Shown here: one piece after another, positions 57,845 to 64,000 of the stretch | How the letters are laid out: each line of letters begins with the position of its first letter | Position numbering within the stretch: position 1 is the stretch's first letter | Origin: Sphingoaurantiacus capsulatus | GTDB lineage: Bacteria > Pseudomonadota > Alphaproteobacteria > Sphingomonadales > Sphingomonadaceae | DNA: 64,000 nt | Assembly: GCF_042648405.1 (NCBI RefSeq) | Contig: NZ_JBHRXV010000013.1 | Coordinates: 3,880-67,879, forward strand | Reading direction: 5' to 3' | Program-made: the position numbers and the translations under genes | Notes under the pieces: generated by a model | Told to the model about the DNA's origin: nothing | Databases searched by the model: none | The model's input: the letters and a program-made list of their open reading frames with translations, nothing else

Positions 57845-59749
57845 TCAGCGGTCGAAAACGAACTCGCCGGCCTTCGGCGCAAGGGTCACGCGCCAATAAT
57901 CGACGAGCGGCCACGGCCAGTTCTGGCTGACCCGACCGCCCGCATTCTTGTACCAGCTGGTCACCCCCGGCTGGCCCCACGCCATGTCGGCATTGGCGGC
58001 ATCGACGTCGGCGTTGAAGCGGTCATGTACCGCCTCGCGGACTTCAAGGCTCTTCGCCCCCTCGTCGAGCAGCAGCTTCGCCGCGCCGACGACATAGCGG
58101 ACGCCGCATTCGGAGAAGAAGATGATGCTGCCGTTGACGACGATGTTGGTGTTCGGCCCGTAGAGCATGAAGAAGTTCGGGAAGCCCGGCACCGTCAGCC
58201 CGAGATAGGCGCGCGCGTCACCCTGCCAGCGGTCATGCAGCTCTACGCCGCCGCGGCCGTAAACCTTGAACGTCGACAGAAAATCGCTGGCGGTGAAGCC
58301 GGTGCCGTAGACGATCGCGTCGAAGTCGCGCGACGCCCCGTCCTCGGTCTCGATCCCCGTGGGCGAAATCTTCGCGATCGGGTTGGTCACCACCTCGACA
58401 TTGTCGCGCTTCAGCGCCGCCAGCCACACGCCGTTGTCGCGCACCGTGCGCTTGCCGCCGATCGGGTAACTGGGGACGACCAGCTCGCGCAGGTGCGGCG
58501 CGTCGCCGATCTGCTCCTGGATCTTCTCGACCAGCGCGGCGCGAAGCTCGGCGTTCATCGCGCTGATCGCGGTCGTATCGCCGTCCCAGGCCGGATCGGC
58601 CTTCACCATCTCGTAGATGCCGTCGGTCAGCATCCAGAACAGCCAGAAGCGGTACCAGCTTTCATAGGTCGGCACATGCTCGAGCATCCAGCGCATGCCG
58701 CCGCCGACATCGTCATGATAATTGGGCGTCGGGCCGAGCCACGGCGGGGTGCGCTGGAACACGGTCAGCGAGGCGACCTTGCCCGCGATCTCGGGCACGA
58801 ACTGAAAGGCGCTGGCCCCGGTGCCGATCACCGCGACGCGCTTGCCCGCCAGATCGACGTCATGCCGCCAGCGCGCCGAATGGAAGGCGTCGCCGGCAAA
58901 GCTGTCGCGCCCGGCCACATCGGGCAGGCGCGGCTGATTGAGCTGCCCGACCGCGCTCACCAGCAGATCGGCTTCCAAGCTCTCGGTCGCGCCCTTCTGC
59001 GTGACCGTCACCCGCCATTTCGACGCCGCCTCGTCCCAGCGCGCGTCCTCGACCTTGGTCTCGAACCGCACATGCTCGCGCAGGCCATGCTTCGCGGCGA
59101 CGCCGCGGAAATAGTCGAGCAGCACCGGCTGCGTCGAATAATGCTGCGGCCATTCGTGGCTCGGCTCGAAGGAATAGCCGTAGAGGTGATTGGGGTTGTC
59201 GACACGGCAGCCGGGATAGCTGTTCTCGAACCAGGTACCGCCGACCTCGGCGTTCTTTTCGATGATCCGCACCGCGACACCCGCCTGCCGCAACCGGATC
59301 GCCGCCAACAGCCCGGACATGCCGGCGCCGACGATGATCGCCGAAAGGTTGCGCTTCGGCGCCAGGGTCTCGACGCGCCAGTCGGGCTGCTTCGCATCGC
59401 GCCCGTCGAGGCCCAGTTCCTCCAATAGGAACGGCACATAATGTTCGGGAATGTCGACGCCGGCGATGAAGTCCATCACCTGGCGGATGGTGGCCTCCGG
59501 CGGCGCCGGCGGCAGCGGCCGGCCGTCGATCAGATGCGCGACCAGCGCATCCTCGGCGCGCTGGCGGATGTCCGCCTGCACCGCATCGGGCAGATCGCCC
59601 TGCCCGTCGCCGAAGAAATCATACACCGGCGGATGCTCGGGCAGCAGGTGCGAGGCGTCGCCGGTCAGGTGGACCAGCGCCGCCATCAGCGACGGGATAT
59701 GCGCTTCGAGAAGCGCGGTACGGATGGACTCGCGGGTAAGGTTCGCCAT
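57845..59749 (-). CDS. Baeyer-Villiger-type flavin monooxygenase
   Basis: The 634-residue enzyme has the FAD Rossmann motif IIVGAGMSGLLAAIRLRQAG (~residue 135), EKNAEVGGTWFENSYPGCRVD, the BVMO fingerprint FAGDAFHSARW (F-x-G-x3-H-S-x2-W), and the NADPH Rossmann VAVIGTGASAFQFVPEI. The N-terminal ~120 residues form the extra domain seen in larger BVMOs such as those acting on cyclic or steroid ketones. It would insert oxygen next to a ketone to give an ester or lactone, using NADPH and O2. ATG 59749 is preferred; a GTG at 59773 is an alternative. The first ~90 bp lie inside an inverted repeat that is probably an assembly artefact. Confidence 0.85.
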   Translation of the reverse strand: MANLTRESIRTALLEAHIPSLMAALVHLTGDASHLLPEHPPVYDFFGDGQGDLPDAVQADIRQRAEDALVAHLIDGRPLPPAPPEATIRQVMDFIAGVDIPEHYVPFLLEELGLDGRDAKQPDWRVETLAPKRNLSAIIVGAGMSGLLAAIRLRQAGVAVRIIEKNAEVGGTWFENSYPGCRVDNPNHLYGYSFEPSHEWPQHYSTQPVLLDYFRGVAAKHGLREHVRFETKVEDARWDEAASKWRVTVTQKGATESLEADLLVSAVGQLNQPRLPDVAGRDSFAGDAFHSARWRHDVDLAGKRVAVIGTGASAFQFVPEIAGKVASLTVFQRTPPWLGPTPNYHDDVGGGMRWMLEHVPTYESWYRFWLFWMLTDGIYEMVKADPAWDGDTTAISAMNAELRAALVEKIQEQIGDAPHLRELVVPSYPIGGKRTVRDNGVWLAALKRDNVEVVTNPIAKISPTGIETEDGASRDFDAIVYGTGFTASDFLSTFKVYGRGGVELHDRWQGDARAYLGLTVPGFPNFFMLYGPNTNIVVNGSIIFFSECGVRYVVGAAKLLLDEGAKSLEVREAVHDRFNADVDAANADMAWGQPGVTSWYKNAGGRVSQNWPWPLVDYWRVTLAPKAGEFVFDR

Positions 59750-60102
59750 GCCGGCAGCGTCGCGCCCCGTCACCGGGCGCGCAACCAGCGCAAAGCGTTA
59801 GGGCCTGAACTCATCAAGCATGGCGTTCGGGACGGCGTCAGGAAGGCCATGGCAAGTAAGGTCGCGCAGACCAGCTAGCTGAAGCTAGCTGGCAAGCGGC
59901 CGGCGCGTGGCCATGGCCTTCCTGACGCCGTCCCGAACGCCATGCTTGATGAGTTCAGGCCCTAACGCTTTGCGCTGGTTGCGCGCCCGGTGACGGGGCG
60001 CGACGCTGCCGGCATGGCGAACCTTACCCGCGAGTCCATCCGTACCGCGCTTCTCGAAGCGCATATCCCGTCGCTGATGGCGGCGCTGGTCCACCTGACC
60101 GG
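59661..60102. repeat. 193-bp perfect inverted repeat ending at an N (probable assembly artefact)
   Basis: Bases 59910-60102 are the exact reverse complement of 59661-59853; the loop (59854-59909) itself contains a smaller palindrome (CCAGCTAGCT, GA, AGCTAGCTGG at 59871-59892). The right arm duplicates the 5' end of the monooxygenase gene and stops directly before the N at 60103. A foldback of this kind at a contig end suggests a chimeric read or mis-join, not biology. Confidence 0.75.
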
Positions 60103-60233
60103 NGCGCGACCTCTCCTCGCCAGTCAGCCTCTCGCTGCCATCCCGAATGCCACGCTTGGTGAGTTCAGGCCCTGGCCCGCTAACGATCCTGGTAGTTGGG
60201 TGGCCGCTTTTCGAGGAAGGCGGCGACCGCTNG
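59750..60233. other. 484-bp region without intact gene, with two assembly gaps
   Basis: This stretch lies between the monooxygenase start and the crotonase stop. It contains the foldback, a REP-like element in three copies (59801, 59921-59962, 60138), single N bases at 60103 and 60232, and a duplicated crotonase 3' end. Apparent coding frames across it are not real. I see no RNA gene. Confidence 0.7.
60138..60172 (-). repeat. 35-bp REP-like intergenic element (GGGCCTGAACTCA...)
   Basis: Read on the minus strand, GGGCCTGAACTCACCAAGCG is matched with four substitutions over 35 bp by the element at 59801-59835 (GGGCCTGAACTCATCAAGCA). The right arm of the foldback holds another, artefactual copy. 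The substitutions show that the 60138 copy is independent, so the motif is a dispersed repeat that may have broken the assembly. Confidence 0.55.
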
Positions 60234-60285
60234 CTAACGATCCTGGTAGTTGGGTGGCCGCTTTTCGAGGAAGGCGGCGACCGCT
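60179..60285. repeat. 53-bp direct duplication across an N (unmerged contig overlap)
   Basis: Bases 60179-60231 are identical to 60233-60285 and separated only by the N at 60232. The repeated sequence is the 3' end of the crotonase gene. This is what two overlapping contig ends joined with a token N look like. Confidence 0.8.
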
Positions 60286-61034
60286 TCGCCATGATCGGCG
60301 GTGGTCGCCATCATGATCTGCTGCCGGTCCTCGATCGCCATCGCCGCCTCGAGGCTCGACGCGTCGATGTTGAGGTTGAGCGCATCCTTGGTCATGCGCA
60401 GCCCCATCGGCGCCGTCGCCAGCATGTCGGCGGCGAGCGCGAGGCCGGTGTCGAGCAGTCTGTCCTCCTCGACGATCTCGCTGAGCAGATTCGCCCGCAG
60501 CGCCCGCTCGGCGTTGATGAAGCGCCCGGTGAGCAGCAGCTCGGACGCCACCGACATCCCGACGAGGCGCGGCAGCAGATAGCTCGACCCGATGTCGGCG
60601 CCGCCGAGGCCCACCTTGATATAGGCCGCGTTCATCCTGAGCGACGGCGCGCCATAGCGCACGTCGCAGGCGAGCAGTAGCGACAGGCCGCCGCCGCACG
60701 CCGCCCCGTGGCCGAGGCCGACCACCGGCTGCGGGCACGACCGCATCAGCTTGATGATCCGCGCGATGCGCTGCTGCGTCTTGAGCCCGCGATGCACGCG
60801 CGAACTCTGCTCGGAGTCGCTCGCCCAGCCCTTGAGGTCGAGGCCCGCACAGAACGCCCGTCCGGCACCGCGCATAATGACGACGCGAACGTCGTAGCGC
60901 TCGTGCAGCCCGAGGAAATAATCGGTCAGCTCCTCGACCAGCTTGCTGTCGAGCGTGTTGAGCGCGTCGGGCCGGTTGAGCGTGACGATCTCGATACCCT
61001 CGCGCCGCTCGATGTCGATCGTCGTAAAGCTCAT
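60234..61034 (-). CDS. enoyl-CoA hydratase/isomerase family protein (crotonase)
   Basis: The 266-residue crotonase has VTLNRPDALNTLDS, oxyanion loop FCAGLDLKGW (~residue 66), second loop GHGAACGGGLSLLLACD, and YIKVGLGGADIGSSYLLPRL, with Asp at the position of the second catalytic residue, as in isomerase- and dehalogenase-like crotonases. A C-terminal ADHGEAVAAFLEKRPPNY follows. ATG 61034 overlaps the acyl-CoA dehydrogenase stop by 4 bp, so the two act together. The stop TAG is 2 bp after the N at 60232, and its last 51 bp are repeated on the other side of the N, but the gene itself is complete. Confidence 0.85.
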   Translation of the reverse strand: MSFTTIDIERREGIEIVTLNRPDALNTLDSKLVEELTDYFLGLHERYDVRVVIMRGAGRAFCAGLDLKGWASDSEQSSRVHRGLKTQQRIARIIKLMRSCPQPVVGLGHGAACGGGLSLLLACDVRYGAPSLRMNAAYIKVGLGGADIGSSYLLPRLVGMSVASELLLTGRFINAERALRANLLSEIVEEDRLLDTGLALAADMLATAPMGLRMTKDALNLNIDASSLEAAMAIEDRQQIMMATTADHGEAVAAFLEKRPPNYQDR

Positions 61035-62317
61035 GCGAACTGACCCTTTCGCGGCCCCATGTAGCCGAACAGGAAAGCGGCCACCTTGCGGATCTGGATT
61101 TCCTCGGCGCCTTCGGTGATGCGGTAGCGGCGGTGGTGGCGATAGATATGCTCGAACGGCTTGTGCCGCGAATAGCCGATGCCGCCATGAACCTGCATTG
61201 CGCGGTCGGCGGCCTCGCAGACCAGCCGGTTCGCCCAGTAATTGCACATGCTCACCTTGTCGGAGAGCGTCCGCTCGATCGCCTTGTGGTCCATCTGGTC
61301 CATCTCCCAGGCGGTCTTGCGAATGAGCAGGCGCAACATCTCGCACTGCGTCGCCAGCTCGACCAGCGGCCACTGGATCGCCTGGTTGTCAGCGAGCGGC
61401 TTGCCGAACGGCTTGCGCTCGCGGGCGTATTTCACGCTCTCCTCGACACAGAACACCGCCGCGCCGAGTGACGACGCCGCCTGCCGGATGCGGTTCTGGT
61501 GGACGAAGCTCTGGCCGAGCCCGAGGCCGCGGTCGATCTGGCCCCAATAGGCATCCTCGGGAATCCACACGTCGGTATAGCTGATGCGCGGATGATCGGT
61601 CGGCATGTTGAAGGTCCAGAGCCACTCCTCGATCTTCAGCCCCGGCGTATCGGCCGGCACGATGAAGCAGGTGATGCCCGTGGCGTCGCCGTCCTTGCCG
61701 CTGGTCCGCGCGAAGGTCATGACGTGGGTGGCGACGTGCATGCCCGTCGTCCACATCTTCTCGCCGTTGATCAGCCAGCCCGGCTTGCCGTCGCGCTCCT
61801 GCGGCACCGCGCGCGTCTCCATGAAGGTCGCGTCGGAGCCGTGGTTGGGCTCGGTCAAACCAAAGGCGGTGATCATCGACCCGTCGAGCAGCTTGCCGTT
61901 GTCGCGCTCGAACTGTTCGGGCGACGCAAACTCGCGAAACAGCACCACGAAGGGGTTGTTACCGACGATCGAATGTTCGTTCTGAAGATCGTTGTGGAGG
62001 CCCAGGCCCTTCGCCGCCAGATGCTCGCGGATCACCGCCATCCAGAGGTTGGAGCCTTCCTTGCCGCCCAGCTCCTTCGGCCAGGCGAAGCGGAAATGGC
62101 CCGCCTTGTCGGCGCGCTGGCGCGCCTGCTTCAGCAGCGCCTCCCACTCCTCGCGCGGCAGGCCCTCATTGTCCCAGTCGGTGCGGGCATGCTCGCGGCG
62201 ATGGTCGAAGAAGCGGATATTGTCATCCGCATTCTCGAGCGGCTTGATCTCCGCCTCGATGAAGGCGTCCAGCTCGGCGAGATAGGCGGTCAGTTCGGGC
62301 GGTACGGCAAAGTCCAT
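61031..62317 (-). CDS. acyl-CoA dehydrogenase (large, FadE-type)
   Basis: The 428-residue flavoenzyme has FAWPKELGGKEGSN, the signature FGLTEPNHGSDATFMETRA, WLINGEKMWTTGMH, YARERKPFGKPLADNQ, QVHGGIGYSRHKPFEHIYRH, and the C-terminal RITEGAEEIQIRK with catalytic Glu402. It resembles the long acyl-CoA dehydrogenases of sphingomonad and mycobacterial catabolic clusters. ATG 62317 follows GGAGGGA. Start to stop it is coupled to the crotonase (ATGA). Divergent from the SDR gene across 158 bp in which no clear operator is seen. Confidence 0.9.
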   Translation of the reverse strand: MDFAVPPELTAYLAELDAFIEAEIKPLENADDNIRFFDHRREHARTDWDNEGLPREEWEALLKQARQRADKAGHFRFAWPKELGGKEGSNLWMAVIREHLAAKGLGLHNDLQNEHSIVGNNPFVVLFREFASPEQFERDNGKLLDGSMITAFGLTEPNHGSDATFMETRAVPQERDGKPGWLINGEKMWTTGMHVATHVMTFARTSGKDGDATGITCFIVPADTPGLKIEEWLWTFNMPTDHPRISYTDVWIPEDAYWGQIDRGLGLGQSFVHQNRIRQAASSLGAAVFCVEESVKYARERKPFGKPLADNQAIQWPLVELATQCEMLRLLIRKTAWEMDQMDHKAIERTLSDKVSMCNYWANRLVCEAADRAMQVHGGIGYSRHKPFEHIYRHHRRYRITEGAEEIQIRKVAAFLFGYMGPRKGQFA

Positions 62318-62475
62318 CGGTCCCTCCACGGCAGCGGCGGCACTTGAACCTGCGCACCGCACGCTGTCGACCGGCACCTTTTCACAGGTCGCGCCGGCGA
62401 GGCTAGCAAAGTCGACGAGTGGTTCGCGCGGGCGCGGCGCCTACTACTGCCGCCGACGAACCACAGGAGCGCGCC

Positions 62476-63249
62476 ATGACCTATCCCCTTCCCAATGCCT
62501 CGACCGACCTCAGCGGCCAGGTCGCGCTGGTCACCGGCGCCTCGTCGGGGCTGGGGTTGCGCTTCGCCAAAGTGCTCGCCGCCGCGGGCGCGAAGGTGGC
62601 GCTCGCCGCCCGCCGCGCCGACCGGCTGGAAGCCCTCGCCGCGGAAATCCGCGCCGCCGGCGGCGAAGCGGTGGCGATCTCGCTCGACGTGACCGACGCC
62701 GACCAGCTGGTGCGCGCGGTTGCCGAGGCCGAGGCCGCGTTCGGCCTCGTCACCATCCTCGTCAACAACGCCGGCATCCCCGACGCGCAGCGGGCACACA
62801 AGATGTCGGTCGACTTCATCGACAAGGTGATCGGCATCAATCTGCGCGCGCCCTACATCCTCTCCTGCGAGGTGGCGCGGCGGCTGCTTGCGGCGAAGCA
62901 GCCGGGGCGGATCATCAACATCGCCTCGGTCGCCGCCTACACCTACAGCGGCAACGGCGCCGCGCTCTATTCGGTGACCAAGGCGGGCGTCGTCCGCATG
63001 ACCGAGACGCTGGCGATCGAGTGGGCGGCGTTCGGGATCAACGTAAACGCGATCGCGCCCGGCGCCTTCGCCTCGGAGATGATGGACGGCATGCTGGAAC
63101 GGATGGGCGACTTCACCGGCCATTTCGCCCGCAAGCGGCTCGGCCAGCCGGCGCAGCTCGATTCCACTTTGCTCTACCTCGCTTCGCCGGCGTCGGATGC
63201 GGTCACCGGCACGATCATCAAGGTCGACGACGGTCAGGGTCCGCGCTGA
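62476..63249 (+). CDS. SDR family oxidoreductase
   Basis: The 257-residue SDR has VTGASSGLGLRFAKVLAAAG (NAD(P) site), LAARRADRLEAL whose Arg after the second strand suggests NADP, ILVNNAGIPD, IINIASVAAYTYSG with the catalytic Ser, YSVTKAGVVRM with Tyr and Lys, and NVNAIAPGAFASEMM. ATG 62476 follows AGGAG. It is divergent from the acyl-CoA dehydrogenase/crotonase pair, suggesting a 3-hydroxyacyl-CoA or keto reductase role in the same pathway. Specificity unknown. Confidence 0.87.
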   Translation: MTYPLPNASTDLSGQVALVTGASSGLGLRFAKVLAAAGAKVALAARRADRLEALAAEIRAAGGEAVAISLDVTDADQLVRAVAEAEAAFGLVTILVNNAGIPDAQRAHKMSVDFIDKVIGINLRAPYILSCEVARRLLAAKQPGRIINIASVAAYTYSGNGAALYSVTKAGVVRMTETLAIEWAAFGINVNAIAPGAFASEMMDGMLERMGDFTGHFARKRLGQPAQLDSTLLYLASPASDAVTGTIIKVDDGQGPR

Positions 63250-63257
63250 TCAAGGCG

Positions 63258-63277
63258 CTTACGTAGTTCTACGTAAG
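63258..63277. promoter_or_regulatory. TACGTA inverted repeat, operator candidate
   Basis: CTTACGTA, GTTC, TACGTAAG (63258-63277) is a perfect 8-bp inverted repeat just after the SDR stop and 122 bp before the next gene. The lack of a T run argues against a terminator. Similar TACGTA dyads are bound by LuxR/FixJ-family regulators. Between it and 63400 nothing else can be identified. Confidence 0.4.
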
Positions 63278-63399
63278 GCGACACCAAGTCGCGTCGGAAT
63301 CTCTTACAGCAACTGTTAACTAGTCCCTGAGATACTCGCCAAGTCGCGGGAATCTTTCGGTTGGCGCGGTTTATGCGTAGCCAATCGGCGAGGTGGCTT

Positions 63400-63945
63400 A
63401 TGTTGCGTTGGTTCTCGACCCTTTTTCTCGCCTGCCTGGCCGCAGGTGCGGTTGCTTCGCCGGCCGTTGCCGCCGCGGATGACGCGCGCGTGGTCGCGAT
63501 CGGCGGGTTCGACGCCGATGTCGGCGAGCTTTGGGCCGGCAGCGACGAGGCGCGCCGGTCTGGCCTCTGGCAAGATATCGACGCGGTCGGTCGCGGATCG
63601 ATGATCGCGCACCTCCGCGCCACGCCTGCCAAGCCGCGGCAGAGCAGCGCCAGCCTGCGCGAAACGGTTCGCCGTTTCACCGAAGTCCGCCACATCACGC
63701 GCTCCGGCACCCGGACGGTCAATGCGCCCAAGCCGAAGCGGCAGCCGCTGATCGGCCTGGTGATCCTCGGGCTGGGTGTCGTCGGGGTGATGCTGTTCTT
63801 CACCTACAAGCCGCGCACCGAAACAGCGGAGAAGTCGAAGGCCGATCGCCGCTACATGCCGCCCGGCCGCCCGGCGCTGCGGCGACAGCCGGTGGCCGTC
63901 CGCCCGACGATTCCGGCGACCGGCCTGCGCCGCTTCGCGCGTTAG
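63400..63945 (+). CDS. exported protein of unknown function with a C-terminal membrane span
   Basis: The 181-residue product begins MLRWFSTLFLACLAAGAVAS (signal peptide, cleavage near VAAADD). A soluble region follows (VVAIGGFDADVGELW), then a membrane segment (LIGLVILGLGVVGVMLFFTY, ~residues 115-135) and a basic, Pro/Arg-rich tail (RRYMPPGRPALRRQP). GAGGTGG precedes ATG 63400. No family is recognised. The layout (exported domain, one span, basic tail) would put the tail in the cytoplasm. The last 55 bases of the window show no further gene. Confidence 0.6.
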   Translation: MLRWFSTLFLACLAAGAVASPAVAAADDARVVAIGGFDADVGELWAGSDEARRSGLWQDIDAVGRGSMIAHLRATPAKPRQSSASLRETVRRFTEVRHITRSGTRTVNAPKPKRQPLIGLVILGLGVVGVMLFFTYKPRTETAEKSKADRRYMPPGRPALRRQPVAVRPTIPATGLRRFAR

Positions 63946-64000
63946 AGCGGGATGACGCTACACGGAAGCATACCCTGAGTTGGCGAGATAGTTGGCGCAC

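Noticed and set aside
59661..60102. The inverted repeat as the terminal repeat of an insertion sequence
   Set aside because: There is no transposase frame in the 56-bp loop, the arms contain coding sequence of a neighbouring gene, and one arm ends at an N.
59885..60292. Open frames across the N bases as a real gene or pseudogene copy
   Set aside because: They are made of the foldback copy of the monooxygenase 5' end and of duplicated crotonase 3' ends, so they are assembly artefacts.

Overview
The window reads as high-GC chromosomal DNA of an alphaproteobacterium, most likely a sphingomonad (Sphingomonadaceae). This is an inference from the spinster-type MFS carrier, a Caulobacter-type TonB receptor, a pectin locus under a LacI regulator, many fatty-acyl-CoA enzymes, and ornithine-lipid-type acyltransferases. 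I see no rRNA, tRNA, CRISPR array, IS element or prophage. Two single N bases (60103, 60232) mark assembly joins, and the sequence around them is partly artefactual.

Layout. 1-4.9 kb: the end of an ATP-grasp enzyme coupled to a nucleotidyltransferase, an OlsB-like/PlsC acyltransferase pair, and two alpha/beta hydrolases. 4.95-9.0 kb (minus): OsmC, two crotonases, a short-chain 3-hydroxyacyl-CoA dehydrogenase and an MFS carrier, a small beta-oxidation-type set. 9.1-26.3 kb: a regulated catabolic island. It has a GNAT gene and a TetR regulator, then a ten-gene tightly overlapping minus-strand operon (crotonase, acyl-CoA ligase, BadH-like SDR, M20 amidohydrolase, complete Dpp/Opp-type ABC importer with a permease-ATPase fusion, CocE/NonD hydrolase). 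Divergent from it is a plus-strand operon (crotonase, periplasmic penicillin-acylase-family Ntn hydrolase, acyl-CoA dehydrogenase). A 23-bp GATC-rich palindromic element is repeated exactly at both promoter regions. I infer uptake and cleavage of an acylated amine, peptide or amide, followed by CoA activation and beta-oxidation of the acyl part.

26.4-38.2 kb: a pectin/oligogalacturonate locus (TonB receptor, pectate lyase, cupin, KdgK, KduD, KduI, LacI regulator, KdgA, a hydratase-family protein, ExuT-like MFS). Five copies of an ATGACACCGG-type LacI operator lie in its promoter regions and give a readable regulon. 38.2-46.3 kb: an unusual XRE/autoinducer-binding/LuxR-HTH regulator, two exported putative metallopeptidases, a Kef-type antiporter, a membrane diguanylate cyclase and an acyl-CoA dehydrogenase. 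46.4-55.0 kb: a dGTPase-family HD protein converging on a minus-strand set (chemoreceptor, STAND-type ATPase, unknown 226-aa protein, VirD4/TraG-like ATPase without membrane anchor). This set has no recognisable conjugation context and is a candidate for an undescribed system. 55.1-64 kb: a small membrane protein, a second TonB receptor, a Baeyer-Villiger-type monooxygenase, the assembly-scarred gap, a crotonase/acyl-CoA dehydrogenase pair, an SDR and an exported protein of unknown function.

Most genes here are coupled by ATGA, GTGA or TGATG overlaps. Convergent gene pairs are closed by REP-like hairpins. All function calls come from reading motifs by eye; no database search was run.
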